Shown one piece after another: positions 17,332 through 25,879 of a stretch of DNA of 64,000 nt. Every line of letters starts with the position of its first letter. Position 1 is the first letter of the stretch. The notes beneath the pieces were generated by a model. That model did no database searches. It saw only the letters and a program-made list of their open reading frames with translations, and was not told where the DNA came from. The stretch is from assembly GCF_027587375.1 (NCBI RefSeq), contig NZ_JAMXIC010000001.1, forward strand, positions 389,441-453,440, written 5' to 3'. The stretch is from Arthrobacter sp. B2a2-09. GTDB taxonomy: Bacteria > Actinomycetota > Actinomycetes > Actinomycetales > Micrococcaceae. A program made the position numbers and the translations under genes.

Positions 17332-17419
17332 GAGACTAGAACGTCCGAACCCACAGCAGCAGCCTGGAGCGGCGCTATGTGGACAGGCCCGCCGCAGAGT
17401 GCCTGTGGAGGATCAGTGG
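17168..17419. repeat. 252-bp direct repeat, copy 2
   Basis: Partner of 11970-12221, the same length with no gaps. It contains the duplicated comEA start, its first 54 codons and 88 bases of upstream DNA. The CGTGG-CATAT-CCACG core is at 17318-17332. It ends 26 bases before the HNH endonuclease stop codon. Confidence 0.93.
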
Positions 17420-17444
17420 CCGCAGAACACGACCCACTCAGGAC

Positions 17445-19271
17445 TCATATCTGGAAGTAGTGGTTTCTTCGGGGTTTTTGGTGCGGGTCGGTGTGGGGTG
17501 GCGGGATGAACCAGGGGATCCCGTTGCGGACCTGGATCTGACAGTCTTCCTTGTGGATCAGGTGATGGTGATGGCTACAGAGCAACGTCCCGTTAACGGT
17601 GCTGGTCGGTCCACCCCGGGACCAGTACTCGATGTGGTGGGCCTCGCACCACGGGGCCGGCATGGTGCACCCGGGGAAAGCGCAGCCTTTGTCCCTCGCC
17701 GTGATGGCCTTGCGGAGGTGGGCCGGGAAGACCCTTGAAGCCCGGCCGATGTCCAGGACCTGGCCCTCGCCGCCCAGGACCACGGGGATAATGTCCGCGT
17801 CGCAGGCGAGTTTGCGCAAGGTGGCGGCCGGGACGGGCCCGGTGAACGTGAAGGACCCGGTGCCCAGGCCTGGCCGAGGTTGGCCGAAGAGGGCGGCCCG
17901 GCCGGACTGTGAAGGTTGCCCGGACTGGGAATGCCGGCTGTATTGGGTGAAGAGTTCGCGGTGGTCGATGGTGGCCATGATCTGCGGGCGGTGGCCGCCG
18001 GTGGCGGGCAGGGACCCGGTGGCGAGGGCGAGCTTGCAGGCGCCGATCAAACCGTCCAGGAGCTTCTGCGGCCTCGACCTCCGGTCCAGCAGCTCGTTTC
18101 CCCCGTCCGGCTCGTTTCCATCGTCCGGATTGTCTCCACGGTCCGGATTGTTTCCACCGGCCTGATCCGCAGGGCTTTCGTTTCCGTCCCCGCCGGCGCC
18201 GGTGCCCTGGGGTGTGCGGGTTCGGGGGTTGGTGGCGGTGTTCATGACGGTGAGCAGGTGTTCGTACTGCTCGGTGGTGGCGAAGATCTCCAGATGCGCC
18301 AGGCCGTGCCTGGGACGGCGTAGGAACGCGCCCTGATGGTAGCGGAGGGATTCTTCGGAGGGTTCCGGGCCGTCCTGGTCGATCGCGTCGACCCAGCGCC
18401 GGGCAACCCTGGCCAGGAAATCCTGATCACTTTCCTCCGCGGTGCGGGCCAGGGCGTGTTCCATCTCCACCGCCTTCTCCGGGCTGCACAGCGGACGGAC
18501 CTTCTCCAAGGCCATCGTGATGATCCCGGCCGGGCGGGACCCGATCACCCCGGACGCCAGCGCCGCGCCGGTTTCCTCGTACCGGGGAGGGATCGCTTGT
18601 CCGGTGAGGCCGCGGCCCGGCAGCAGTTCCCGGGCCAGGACGAGCCGGCGCCTGGCCTCGGCGGCACTGATCCGCAGCAACGAACGCAGATGCTCGGCCG
18701 TTGACCTGAACTCCCCGCCACGGGCACTCCCCGTTCCCCGCACGGAAGAAGCCGCACCCGCCTCACCGTTGACGGTCCCGCCGCCGGACACGCCGGCGTC
18801 CTGCACCGGGCCGGAGGCCCCAGCCTGCGCGTCCGTGTGGCCTGCCGTGGTGTCGGATGTCCAGCCCATGCCGGAACCGGTATCCGCAGCAGCGGCCCAG
18901 CCCGTCGTCCAGCCCGCCGACGCGGCCGGTTTCCCGCCTTCCTCGCCGCGAACCCGGTCCAGCCCCGAAGCGGCGACCAGCTGGAGGTATTCCACCGCCC
19001 TCGAGAGCTCCTCCACCCCGGACGCGAACGCCACGACCTCCTGGAAACCCAGCCGCCCGACGTCGTCGACTGCTGTTTCCGCAAAACACCGCACCTCCGC
19101 CAGCGAACTACCCCAACCCCGCCTCGGAGCACGGTGATCAACTCGCGAAGCAACCACCGCCAGACGGCCCGGAACCCCGACAAACCGCGGCGCCCGGGCC
19201 TTACGGGATACCACGAACCGGCCAGGGCCAATACGGCCCTGCCGGGTGTCGAAGTATCCGATCGCTTCCAT
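17445..19271 (-). CDS. DUF222 domain and HNH endonuclease protein
   Basis: 608 residues. The DUF222 region occupies the N-terminal two thirds (RSLLRISAAEARRRLVLARELLPGRGLTG and the following helices), and the HNH nuclease is at the C-terminus: KGCAFPGC, CEAHHIEYWSRGGPTS, then NGTLLCSHHHHLIHKE, giving the Cys pairs and His residues of a metal-dependent nicking-type fold. These proteins are multicopy in Arthrobacter and related genera and are often called 13E12-repeat proteins; their role is unknown. Two low-complexity inserts are present, one Gly/Ala/Ser-rich and one Asp/Asn/Gly-rich encoded by an 18-bp tandem repeat (18093-18164). A second, partial member of the family lies at 63598. Confidence 0.9.
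   Translation of the reverse strand: MEAIGYFDTRQGRIGPGRFVVSRKARAPRFVGVPGRLAVVASRVDHRAPRRGWGSSLAEVRCFAETAVDDVGRLGFQEVVAFASGVEELSRAVEYLQLVAASGLDRVRGEEGGKPAASAGWTTGWAAAADTGSGMGWTSDTTAGHTDAQAGASGPVQDAGVSGGGTVNGEAGAASSVRGTGSARGGEFRSTAEHLRSLLRISAAEARRRLVLARELLPGRGLTGQAIPPRYEETGAALASGVIGSRPAGIITMALEKVRPLCSPEKAVEMEHALARTAEESDQDFLARVARRWVDAIDQDGPEPSEESLRYHQGAFLRRPRHGLAHLEIFATTEQYEHLLTVMNTATNPRTRTPQGTGAGGDGNESPADQAGGNNPDRGDNPDDGNEPDGGNELLDRRSRPQKLLDGLIGACKLALATGSLPATGGHRPQIMATIDHRELFTQYSRHSQSGQPSQSGRAALFGQPRPGLGTGSFTFTGPVPAATLRKLACDADIIPVVLGGEGQVLDIGRASRVFPAHLRKAITARDKGCAFPGCTMPAPWCEAHHIEYWSRGGPTSTVNGTLLCSHHHHLIHKEDCQIQVRNGIPWFIPPPHTDPHQKPRRNHYFQI
18093..18164. repeat. 18-bp tandem repeat (4 units) inside the HNH endonuclease gene
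   Basis: Units start at 18093, 18111, 18129 and 18147. They share the pattern yTyGTyTCCmnCGkyC with a few differences, and are in frame. They encode an Asp/Asn/Gly/Pro linker between DUF222 and the HNH domain. Confidence 0.8.
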
Positions 19272-19392
19272 AGAAACACTCTGCCAGGAGGGTGCGACAA
19301 AATAGGGCCGTCGCCCGCAAGGACCTCAGCTCGCCTGCGGATACGCGTGGCCCCGCATCGCGGTGTTCGCCTGACTCGTTGTGGCCCCCGCC

Positions 19393-20391
19393 TTAAGAGA
19401 TGAGCGCCGCGGCACCAGGAGTACTGCTTTCGCCGACGACAACCGCTAAGACGCCTAGTCCGGCGTGGGCTGCCAGAACGGCAGGCAGGGCGCTGATCTG
19501 TGCAGGCGGGCAACCGGGGCAGTTCTCTCCAAGCCGGGCCGCGAGCCGCTCTGCCTCTGCAAGGTTTCCAAAGTGATGCACGGCGAGCCGCGATTGTCCT
19601 GCAGGCCGGGAATTGACATCCGCAGCAACGATTTCTTCGAGCCGGGCAACAGCCTTGGCAGCCGAGCGCACCTTCTCGAGCGGCACGATCTTTCCGTCGT
19701 CGACCGCGAGGATCGGTTTGATGGACAGCATGGCCCCGAGCAAGGACGCGGCAGCGCCGATTCGGCCGCCGCGCCGGAGCTGCTCAAGGCTCGGCACATA
19801 GAAGTAGACCTTCGTGCGGCCCAATCGCTCCTCGGCAAAGTGACGGACTTCGGCTGCCGAACGGCCGTCTGCGGCGGCAACCAGAGCGCTTTGGACGCCC
19901 ATGCCTTGCGCCATCCCCACGGTGCGGGAGTCAATGACTTCGACGGGGATCGAGACGCGCTGTGCGGCCATCCGGGCGGCATCGGCGGTGCCGGACAGTC
20001 CTGCGGAAATGTGGATGGAGACGACGGCTTCGAAACCCCGATCCTGGGCGGCGAGATAAGCCTGTTCGAACTGGCCCGGTGAAGGCCGTGAAGTCTTCAC
20101 CGACGCTCCCGCCGCCAGGGCCAGCGCGAGCGTCTGGGTGATGTCGTCCTCACCCTCGCCGTAGATCTCCTCGCCCACCAGGACAGGCATCGGCACGACG
20201 GCGAGGCGGCCGTCGGCAACGAACGCCTTGACCCATTCGGCCGGGAGTGCGGCTGCCGAGTCGGTCACGACGGCGGTGCGCACGGCGACCGGCACCGGCT
20301 CAGTTCCGGCCCGGCCCGGCGTCGTGGACTGGCGTAGGCGGGCCAAACGTTCCTTGAGCCACAACCATGCGGGTGGTTCGCGGTCCGTCAA
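19393..20391 (-). CDS. DegV family fatty-acid-binding protein
   Basis: 332 residues. TAVVTDSAAALP opens the DegV fold, followed by VPMPVLVGEEIYGEGED, TSRPSPGQFEQAY and IHISAGLSGTADAAR, all standard DegV motifs. The second lobe has LRRGGRIGAAASLLG and LSIKPILAVDDGKIVPLEKVRS. DegV proteins bind fatty acids and can act as FakB-type partners of a fatty-acid kinase; no FakA is seen nearby. TTG 20391 is preferred as the start because AGGAGG lies five bases upstream, although the frame is open to 20427. It lies downstream of leuS on the same strand. Confidence 0.9.
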   Translation of the reverse strand: MTDREPPAWLWLKERLARLRQSTTPGRAGTEPVPVAVRTAVVTDSAAALPAEWVKAFVADGRLAVVPMPVLVGEEIYGEGEDDITQTLALALAAGASVKTSRPSPGQFEQAYLAAQDRGFEAVVSIHISAGLSGTADAARMAAQRVSIPVEVIDSRTVGMAQGMGVQSALVAAADGRSAAEVRHFAEERLGRTKVYFYVPSLEQLRRGGRIGAAASLLGAMLSIKPILAVDDGKIVPLEKVRSAAKAVARLEEIVAADVNSRPAGQSRLAVHHFGNLAEAERLAARLGENCPGCPPAQISALPAVLAAHAGLGVLAVVVGESSTPGAAALIS

Positions 20392-20448
20392 GGGAGCCTC
20401 CTGGAGCTGGTGGCCGGCCGCCGGCAAGCACCGGCGGCCGTTTCCCGG

Positions 20449-23001
20449 CTATGCCGGGACGATGTTGACCAGTTTAGGCGCGCGCACGATCACGGTGCGG
20501 ATGCCGCGGCCATCGAGCGCCCGCTGCACGTTTTCGCTGGCCAAGGCGAGCTCGCGCAGGGCGTCCTCACTGATGTCCGGCGAGACGTCCAAGCGGTCAC
20601 GAACCTTGCCCTGGACCTGCACGACGGCCGTCACGGTGTCGTGGACGAGAAGCGACGGATCGTGGGAGGGCCAGCCGGCGTTCGCCACGGAGGCCGGGTG
20701 GCCCAACTGGTTCCACAGGTCCTCGGCCGTGTACGGCGCGAAGAGGCTCAGGATGATTGCCACGGCTTCGGTGGCTTCACGGACGGCGGGGTCTGCGCCA
20801 CCGGCACCGGAGTCGATGGTTTTGCGGGTCGCGTTGACCAGCTCCATCAGCTTGGCCACCACGACGTTGAACTTGTTGTTGTCCAACAGCTCAGCTGCGT
20901 CGGCGATGGTCCTGTGTGTGACGGTGCGCAGCGCGCGGTCACCAGTGGAGACGTCGACGCCGGGCTCACTCGCGACGTCCTGGCCAAGGCGCCAGGCGCG
21001 GGCAAGGAACTTTGCGGAGCCGGACGGCGAGACATCTGCCCAGTCAACGTCGTCCTCGGGCGGGGAGGCAAAGACCATCGTCAAGCGGACCGCATCTACA
21101 CCGAACTTGTCCAGTTGCTCGCCAAGATCCACGCCGTTGCCGAGGGACTTGCTCATGGCCTTGCCGCCGTTGAGGACCTGTCCCTGGTTGAGCAGGGCGC
21201 TGAAGGGCTCGTCCGCTGCGAGCAGGCCCATGTCGTGGATGACCTTGGTGAAGAAGCGGGCGTAGAGCAAGTGCAGGATGGCGTGCTCCACGCCGCCCAC
21301 GTACTGGCCGACCGGCATCCAGTCGTTGATCTTGGCCGGATCGAACGGTCCCTCGGTGTAGTGCGGGGAAACGAAGCGCAGGAAGTACCAGGACGAGTCA
21401 ACAAACGTGTCCATGGTGTCCGTGTCGCGCTGGGCGGCCCGTCCGCAGTTCGGGCACTCGACGTTGACCCATTCCAGCGCCGAGGCGAGAGGAGACGTAC
21501 CCCTCGGGGACAGCGCCTCTCCGCGCAGGTTTTCAGGCAGGGTCACTGGCAGTTGATCGTCCGGCACCGGAACCTCGCCGCATTCGGCGCAGTGGATGAT
21601 GGGGATCGGGGTACCCCAGAAGCGCTGGCGGCTCAGGAGCCAGTCGCGCAGGCGGAAGTTGACGAACTTCTCCCCTGTGCCCAACTTCTCCAGGATGTCG
21701 ATGGCTGCGGGGATGGCCTCGGCCTTGGACAAGCCGTCCAGTTCGCCGGAGTTCATCAAGGTGCCCTCGCCGGCGGTCGCGATGCCGGTCTCCGCCGGGT
21801 CTTCCCCGCCGGTGTTCAGTACCGGACGCACCGGCAGGTCAAAGGCGCGGGCGAAGTCGAGGTCGCGCTGATCGTGCGCGGGTACTGCCATGATGGCGCC
21901 CGTGCCGTAGTCGGCGAGCACGTAGTCGGCTGCCCACACAGGAAGTTTTTCACCGTTGAGCGGGTTGACGGCGTACCGGCCGGTGAACACACCGGTCTTC
22001 TCGCGTTCAGTGGACTGGCGCTCGATGTCCGACAGGGCCTTGACCTTTTCGCGGTAGGCCATGAGCGAGTCGTGGTGTTCGGGCGTGACCAGGTCCAGGG
22101 CCAGGTGCGCGTCCGCGGCGACGACGAAGAACGTTGCCCCGTACAGGGTGTCCGGACGGGTGGTGAAGACAGTGACTTCGCGCTCTGCGCGGCCGTCGGT
22201 GGCTTCGATCGCGAACCGAACGTGTGCGCCCTCGGAGCGGCCGATCCAGTTGCGCTGCATTGCCAGAACCCGCTCGGGCCAGTGCCCCTGGAGCTCGGAC
22301 ATATCGTCCAGCAAACGGTCGGCGTAGTCGGTGATCTTGAAGTACCACTGGTTCAGGGACTTCTTCGTGACGGGCGTCCCGCAGCGTTCGCACGCGCCGT
22401 TGACTACCTGTTCGTTCGCCAGAACGGTCAAGTCCTTCGGACACCAGTTGACCGGGGAATCCTTGCGGTAGGCAAGCCCGCGCTCGTAGAAGCGCTTGAA
22501 CAGCCATTGCGTCCAGCGGTAGTACTCCGGGTCCGAAGTGTGCAGCCGGCGGGACCAATCGGCAGAGATCGCGTAACGCTTGAACGATGCGGCCTGCGTA
22601 TCGATGTTGGCGTACGTCCACTCGCTGGGGTGGGCGTTGCGCTTGATGGCGGCATTCTCTGCCGGCAGGCCGAAGGAGTCCCAGCCGATGGGGTGCAGGA
22701 CGTCGAAACCCTTCTGGCGGAGGTACCGCGCCACGACGTCGCCCATCGCGAAAGCCTCAGCGTGGCCCATGTGGAGGTCGCCTGAAGGGTAGGGGAACAT
22801 GTCCAGGACATAGCGCCGCTCGCGGGAGCCGTCGTCAACAGGAGTGAAGACTTTAAGGTCTTCCCAGACCTGCGGCCACCTTGCCTCCATCGAGGCGAAG
22901 CTGTAGACACCCTCCTCGGGCGTCTCGCCTGCCACTGTTGACTGTGCTCCGGTTTCTGTCTCCGGCTGAACGCTCACTGCTGCCCTCTTCTGTTCTTCCA
23001 T
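20449..23001 (-). CDS. leuS: Leucine--tRNA ligase
   Basis: 850 residues, class Ia synthetase charging tRNA-Leu. The HIGH motif is seen as [12 protein letters not shown], the zinc-type ribbon as [24 protein letters not shown], the editing domain follows with [15 protein letters not shown], and the KMSKS loop is [12 protein letters not shown]. The anticodon-binding and C-terminal domains are complete. ATG 23001 is chosen, with AGGAGG ten bases upstream; the frame stays open to 23049. Upstream is a leader with a three-leucine peptide and a terminator hairpin, pointing to attenuation by leucyl-tRNA supply. Confidence 0.97.
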   Translation of the reverse strand: MEEQKRAAVSVQPETETGAQSTVAGETPEEGVYSFASMEARWPQVWEDLKVFTPVDDGSRERRYVLDMFPYPSGDLHMGHAEAFAMGDVVARYLRQKGFDVLHPIGWDSFGLPAENAAIKRNAHPSEWTYANIDTQAASFKRYAISADWSRRLHTSDPEYYRWTQWLFKRFYERGLAYRKDSPVNWCPKDLTVLANEQVVNGACERCGTPVTKKSLNQWYFKITDYADRLLDDMSELQGHWPERVLAMQRNWIGRSEGAHVRFAIEATDGRAEREVTVFTTRPDTLYGATFFVVAADAHLALDLVTPEHHDSLMAYREKVKALSDIERQSTEREKTGVFTGRYAVNPLNGEKLPVWAADYVLADYGTGAIMAVPAHDQRDLDFARAFDLPVRPVLNTGGEDPAETGIATAGEGTLMNSGELDGLSKAEAIPAAIDILEKLGTGEKFVNFRLRDWLLSRQRFWGTPIPIIHCAECGEVPVPDDQLPVTLPENLRGEALSPRGTSPLASALEWVNVECPNCGRAAQRDTDTMDTFVDSSWYFLRFVSPHYTEGPFDPAKINDWMPVGQYVGGVEHAILHLLYARFFTKVIHDMGLLAADEPFSALLNQGQVLNGGKAMSKSLGNGVDLGEQLDKFGVDAVRLTMVFASPPEDDVDWADVSPSGSAKFLARAWRLGQDVASEPGVDVSTGDRALRTVTHRTIADAAELLDNNKFNVVVAKLMELVNATRKTIDSGAGGADPAVREATEAVAIILSLFAPYTAEDLWNQLGHPASVANAGWPSHDPSLLVHDTVTAVVQVQGKVRDRLDVSPDISEDALRELALASENVQRALDGRGIRTVIVRAPKLVNIVPA

Positions 23002-23044
23002 GACGGTTTTGCCTCCTGCTCCGGGTCCCGGAAGGTCCCGGACA

Positions 23045-23071
23045 CACAAAAGCCCCTCGGCAAGGAGGGGC
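23045..23071 (-). terminator. Attenuator-like terminator in the leuS leader
   Basis: Read on the minus strand: a 7-bp perfect stem (GCCCCTC and GAGGGGC) with a 6-base loop, followed at once by TTTTGTGTG. It lies about 45 bases upstream of the leuS start and just after the leader peptide. Its position fits a regulated (attenuation) terminator rather than an end-of-operon one. Confidence 0.8.
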
Positions 23072-23117
23072 GGCCGCTCGGTTCGCGATGGTTTAGATAT
23101 CGACGTTCACCGGGCGG

Positions 23118-23144
23118 CTAGCTAAGCAGAAGGATCGCACGCAT
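23118..23144 (-). CDS. leuS leader peptide (8 residues, three consecutive Leu)
   Basis: Minus-strand ORF ATG CGT GCG ATC CTT CTG CTT AGC TAG, encoding MRAILLLS. It has an AAGGTGG ribosome site five bases upstream and ends 47 bases before the attenuator hairpin (23045-23071). Runs of the cognate amino acid in a short peptide upstream of a terminator are the classic sign of ribosome-mediated attenuation: slow reading of Leu codons when charged tRNA-Leu is scarce would favour read-through into leuS. A TATACA -10-like hexamer lies about 30 bases further upstream (23175-23180). Confidence 0.85.
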   Translation of the reverse strand: MRAILLLS

Positions 23145-23254
23145 AAAGCCACCTTACCGTCCTTGTTGCGTGTTTGTATAAAACACCCAAAAGGGCGCTG
23201 CGAGTGGGTGGGAGTTTGAGGGAAGCCGCCGTTCGCCGGTGGTGAGTGACCCGC

Positions 23255-23331
23255 GTTTCGAGGGGGTGGCCCCTCGCCAGGGTGTGGTGGGCACCGCGAA
23301 GCGGGCGGGGCAGGGGCCGCCCCCTCGAAAC
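23255..23331. terminator. Long inverted repeat between glpK and the leuS promoter
   Basis: Two 20-base arms (23255-23274 beginning GTTTCGAGGGGG, and 23312-23331) are complementary with one G-T type difference; the loop is 37 bases and is itself GC-rich. It lies 48 bases after the glpK stop, so it probably ends the glycerol operon. Its size would also fit a dispersed palindromic repeat. Confidence 0.6.
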
Positions 23332-23378
23332 AGGCGAGGCGGCCCCAGTCTAGGTGTGGCGCGAACAGTAAGCGTCGC

Positions 23379-24893
23379 CTACTTAACGTCCTCGTCTACC
23401 CAATCCATGGACTTGGTCACAGCCTTCTTCCACAGGCGCATCTGCCGCTCCTGCTCTTCGGCCGCAAGCTGCGGCTCCCAGCGCTTGTCCTCGCCCCAGT
23501 TTGAGCTGAGTTCGCCAAGGTCCTTCCAGAAGCCGACGGCGAGGCCTGCCGCGTAGGCGGCACCCAGGGCCGTGGTTTCCACGACCTTCGGACGGACCAC
23601 GGGCACGCCCAGGATGTCCGCCTGGAACTGCATGAGCGCCTCATTGGCGACCATTCCGCCGTCGACCTTCAACTCGGTCAGCGGAACGCCCGAGTCCGCG
23701 TTGACGGCGTCGAGCACTTCGCGGGTCTGGAAGGCTGTGGCCTCCAGGGCAGCGCGGGCGATGTGGCCCTTGTTGACGAAGCGCGTAAGGCCCACGATGG
23801 CTCCGCGGGCGTCGCCGCGCCAATACGGGGCGAACAGTCCGGAGAAGGCCGGAACGATGTACACGCCCCCGTTGTCCTCCACGGATTCGGCTAGGGTCTC
23901 CACCTCTGGTGCCGAAGAGATCAAACCGAGGTTGTCGCGGAGCCACTGGATCAGCGAACCCGTGACGGCGATGGAACCTTCGAGCGCGTAGTGCGGTTTG
24001 GCGTCGCCGAGCTTGTAGCCCAGTGTGGTCAGCAGTCCGTTCTTCGAGTGGACGATCTCCTCGCCCGTGTTGAAGATCAGGAAGCAACCGGTGCCGTAGG
24101 TGTTCTTGGCTTCGCCCGCTTGGAACGCAGCCTGGCCGAAGGTTGCCGCCTGCTGATCGCCCAGGATGCCTGCGACGGGCACTTCGCGCAGCAGCTGGGA
24201 GGTGTGGACTGCGCCATAGACCTCCGACGAGGATTTGATTGCCGGCATCATGGATGCCGGAACTCCGAAGATGTCCAGGATCTCCTGGTCCCAGGCCAGC
24301 GTGTCCAGGTCCATGAACATGGTGCGTGAAGCGTTGGTGACGTCCGTGGCGTGGACTCCGCCGTCGACTCCGCCTGTCAGGTTCCACAGGACCCAGCAGT
24401 CGGTGTTGCCGAAGATGAGGTCCCCGGTTTCAGCCTTGGCCCGCGCGCCTTCAACATTGTCCAAAATCCACTTGATCTTGGTTCCGGAGAAGTAGGTGGC
24501 CAAGGGCAGGCCGACCTTCTGCTTGAAGCGGTCCTGGCCGCCGTCGCTGGCCAGTTCGTCCACGATTGGCTGTGTGCGCGTGTCCTGCCAGACGATGGCG
24601 TTGTAGATGGGCTCGCCCGTGTTCTTGTCCCATACGACCGTGGTTTCGCGCTGGTTCGTGATACCGACCGCGGCGATGTCGTGCCGGGTCAGGTTGGCCT
24701 TGGAGAGTGCAGAGCCGATGACCTCACGGGTGTTGTCCCAGATTTCGATCGGGTTGTGCTCCACCCATCCGGCCTGCGGGAAGATCTGCTCGTGTTCCAT
24801 CTGCCCCGAGGAAACGATGTTTCCCGAGTGGTCGAAAACGATGGCGCGCGTGCTGGTGGTTCCCTGGTCGATGGCGATTACGTATTGCGACAT
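23379..24893 (-). CDS. glpK: Glycerol kinase
   Basis: 504 residues, FGGY-family kinase that makes sn-glycerol 3-phosphate from glycerol and ATP. Motifs include [16 protein letters not shown] near the N-terminus, the [13 protein letters not shown] block, [15 protein letters not shown] and the C-terminal ATP-binding [16 protein letters not shown]. Length is the usual one. The ATG start follows the aquaglyceroporin gene by 59 bases on the same strand, and the order glpD-glpF-glpK makes a complete uptake and oxidation route. Confidence 0.97.
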   Translation of the reverse strand: MSQYVIAIDQGTTSTRAIVFDHSGNIVSSGQMEHEQIFPQAGWVEHNPIEIWDNTREVIGSALSKANLTRHDIAAVGITNQRETTVVWDKNTGEPIYNAIVWQDTRTQPIVDELASDGGQDRFKQKVGLPLATYFSGTKIKWILDNVEGARAKAETGDLIFGNTDCWVLWNLTGGVDGGVHATDVTNASRTMFMDLDTLAWDQEILDIFGVPASMMPAIKSSSEVYGAVHTSQLLREVPVAGILGDQQAATFGQAAFQAGEAKNTYGTGCFLIFNTGEEIVHSKNGLLTTLGYKLGDAKPHYALEGSIAVTGSLIQWLRDNLGLISSAPEVETLAESVEDNGGVYIVPAFSGLFAPYWRGDARGAIVGLTRFVNKGHIARAALEATAFQTREVLDAVNADSGVPLTELKVDGGMVANEALMQFQADILGVPVVRPKVVETTALGAAYAAGLAVGFWKDLGELSSNWGEDKRWEPQLAAEEQERQMRLWKKAVTKSMDWVDEDVK

Positions 24894-24952
24894 TTTGACG
24901 TCCTTGTCTGGTTACTTTGGAGTGGATGCTGGATAAGTGTCTGAGCGATGAA

Positions 24953-25702
24953 CTACTTGGCGATGGTTGCCATGATCGGCACTGAGTGGGCGACGAGGCC
25001 CGCGATGGTTCCGCCCAGGAGCGGGCCGACCACCGGAACCCAGGCGTAGGCCCAGTCGCTGGAGCCCTTGCCCTTGATTGGCAGAATGGCGTGGGCGATA
25101 CGCGGACCGAGGTCACGGGCCGGGTTGATCGCATAGCCTGTCGGGCCGCCGAGGGACGCGCCGATGCCGACGACGAGCAATGCAACCGCGAGCGGCCCCA
25201 AGCCGGAAGGGGTGCCGCCGAAGGTCAGGATCACGAAGACCAGCACGAACGTGGCGATGACTTCGGTGACGACGTTCCACGGGTAGGAGCGGATTGCCGG
25301 GCCCGTGGAGAAGACGGCGAGTTTGCTGGCTGCCAGTGGCTCGGCGTCGAAGTGCTGCTTGTGGGCGAGCCACGCGAAGACGGCGCCAAGGAAGGCGCCG
25401 GTCAGTTCTCCACCGAAGTAGGTGAACGTGGAGGCCGCACTCACGGCTACCCCGGGGGCGAACTCGGCCTTTCCATCAACCAGGAGACCAAGCGTGACGG
25501 CCGGGTTCAGGTGCGCGCCAGACATGGCCGCCACGTATACGCCGGCAAACACTGCGATGCCCCAGCCAAAATTCACCATCAGGAACCCGCCGTTGTTACC
25601 CTTTGTGCCCTTCAGCGCGACGTTTGCCACAACGCCACAGCCAAGGAGGGTGAGCATTCCGGTTCCGAACACTTCGGAAAGGAAAACAATTCCGAGAGAC
25701 AT
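24953..25702 (-). CDS. glpF: Glycerol uptake facilitator (MIP family aquaglyceroporin)
   Basis: 249 residues with six membrane spans and both pore motifs: HLNPAVTLG and AINPARDLGPR. The Asp after the second NPAR is typical of glycerol facilitators rather than water-only channels. ATG 25702 is taken as the start since GAGGAG lies six bases before it and the sequence MSLGIVFLSEVFGTGML then opens with the first helix. The long N-terminal extension to 25819 is rejected. Located between glpD and glpK. Confidence 0.95.
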   Translation of the reverse strand: MSLGIVFLSEVFGTGMLTLLGCGVVANVALKGTKGNNGGFLMVNFGWGIAVFAGVYVAAMSGAHLNPAVTLGLLVDGKAEFAPGVAVSAASTFTYFGGELTGAFLGAVFAWLAHKQHFDAEPLAASKLAVFSTGPAIRSYPWNVVTEVIATFVLVFVILTFGGTPSGLGPLAVALLVVGIGASLGGPTGYAINPARDLGPRIAHAILPIKGKGSSDWAYAWVPVVGPLLGGTIAGLVAHSVPIMATIAK

Positions 25703-25861
25703 CTTTGACTCCTCATTTTCTTCTGTTGTCAGCCCTGCAGGTTTTGTGGGGGCCGTTGGGCCGGCGTCTTTCAGCGCCGTCCCGGTTGCGGTCCTCCCTG
25801 ACCGAGCGGAGCACCGCAACCCTTGTGTCCAGGCTTCTTGGCCGGAACAATCAAGCTGATG

Positions 25862-25879
25862 TGACGTACATTACGTTCA
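25862..25879. promoter_or_regulatory. Inverted repeat near the glpD end, upstream of glpF
   Basis: TGACGTA-CAT-TACGTTCA is a near-perfect palindrome overlapping the glpD stop and lying about 160 bases before glpF. It could be an operator for a separate glpFK promoter. It is not a good match to a CRP-type site. Confidence 0.35.

Larger units (their letters stand above)
12222..17419. mobile_element. About 5.2-kb integrated segment with phage remnants and membrane-protein genes, bounded by 252-bp direct repeats
   Basis: The segment between the two comEA-derived repeats (one repeat copy included) interrupts the usual degV-comEA neighbourhood. It carries two phage structural genes, one of them cut at the repeat edge, several orphan membrane proteins and a chimeric ORF. 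It looks more AT-rich than its surroundings, most clearly at 13.4-15.1 kb. No integrase, transposase or replication gene is visible, so it is either a degraded prophage or plasmid piece or a non-autonomous insertion. The repeats leave an intact comEA on one side. Confidence 0.8.

Noticed and set aside
20410..22785. Long plus-strand open frame of 791 codons opposite leuS
   Set aside because: It is the mirror of the leuS coding frame in high-GC DNA; no family-like motifs and leuS is certain.
25703..25819. 40-residue N-terminal extension of GlpF
   Set aside because: A strong ribosome site before ATG 25702 and the first membrane helix right after it show the true start.
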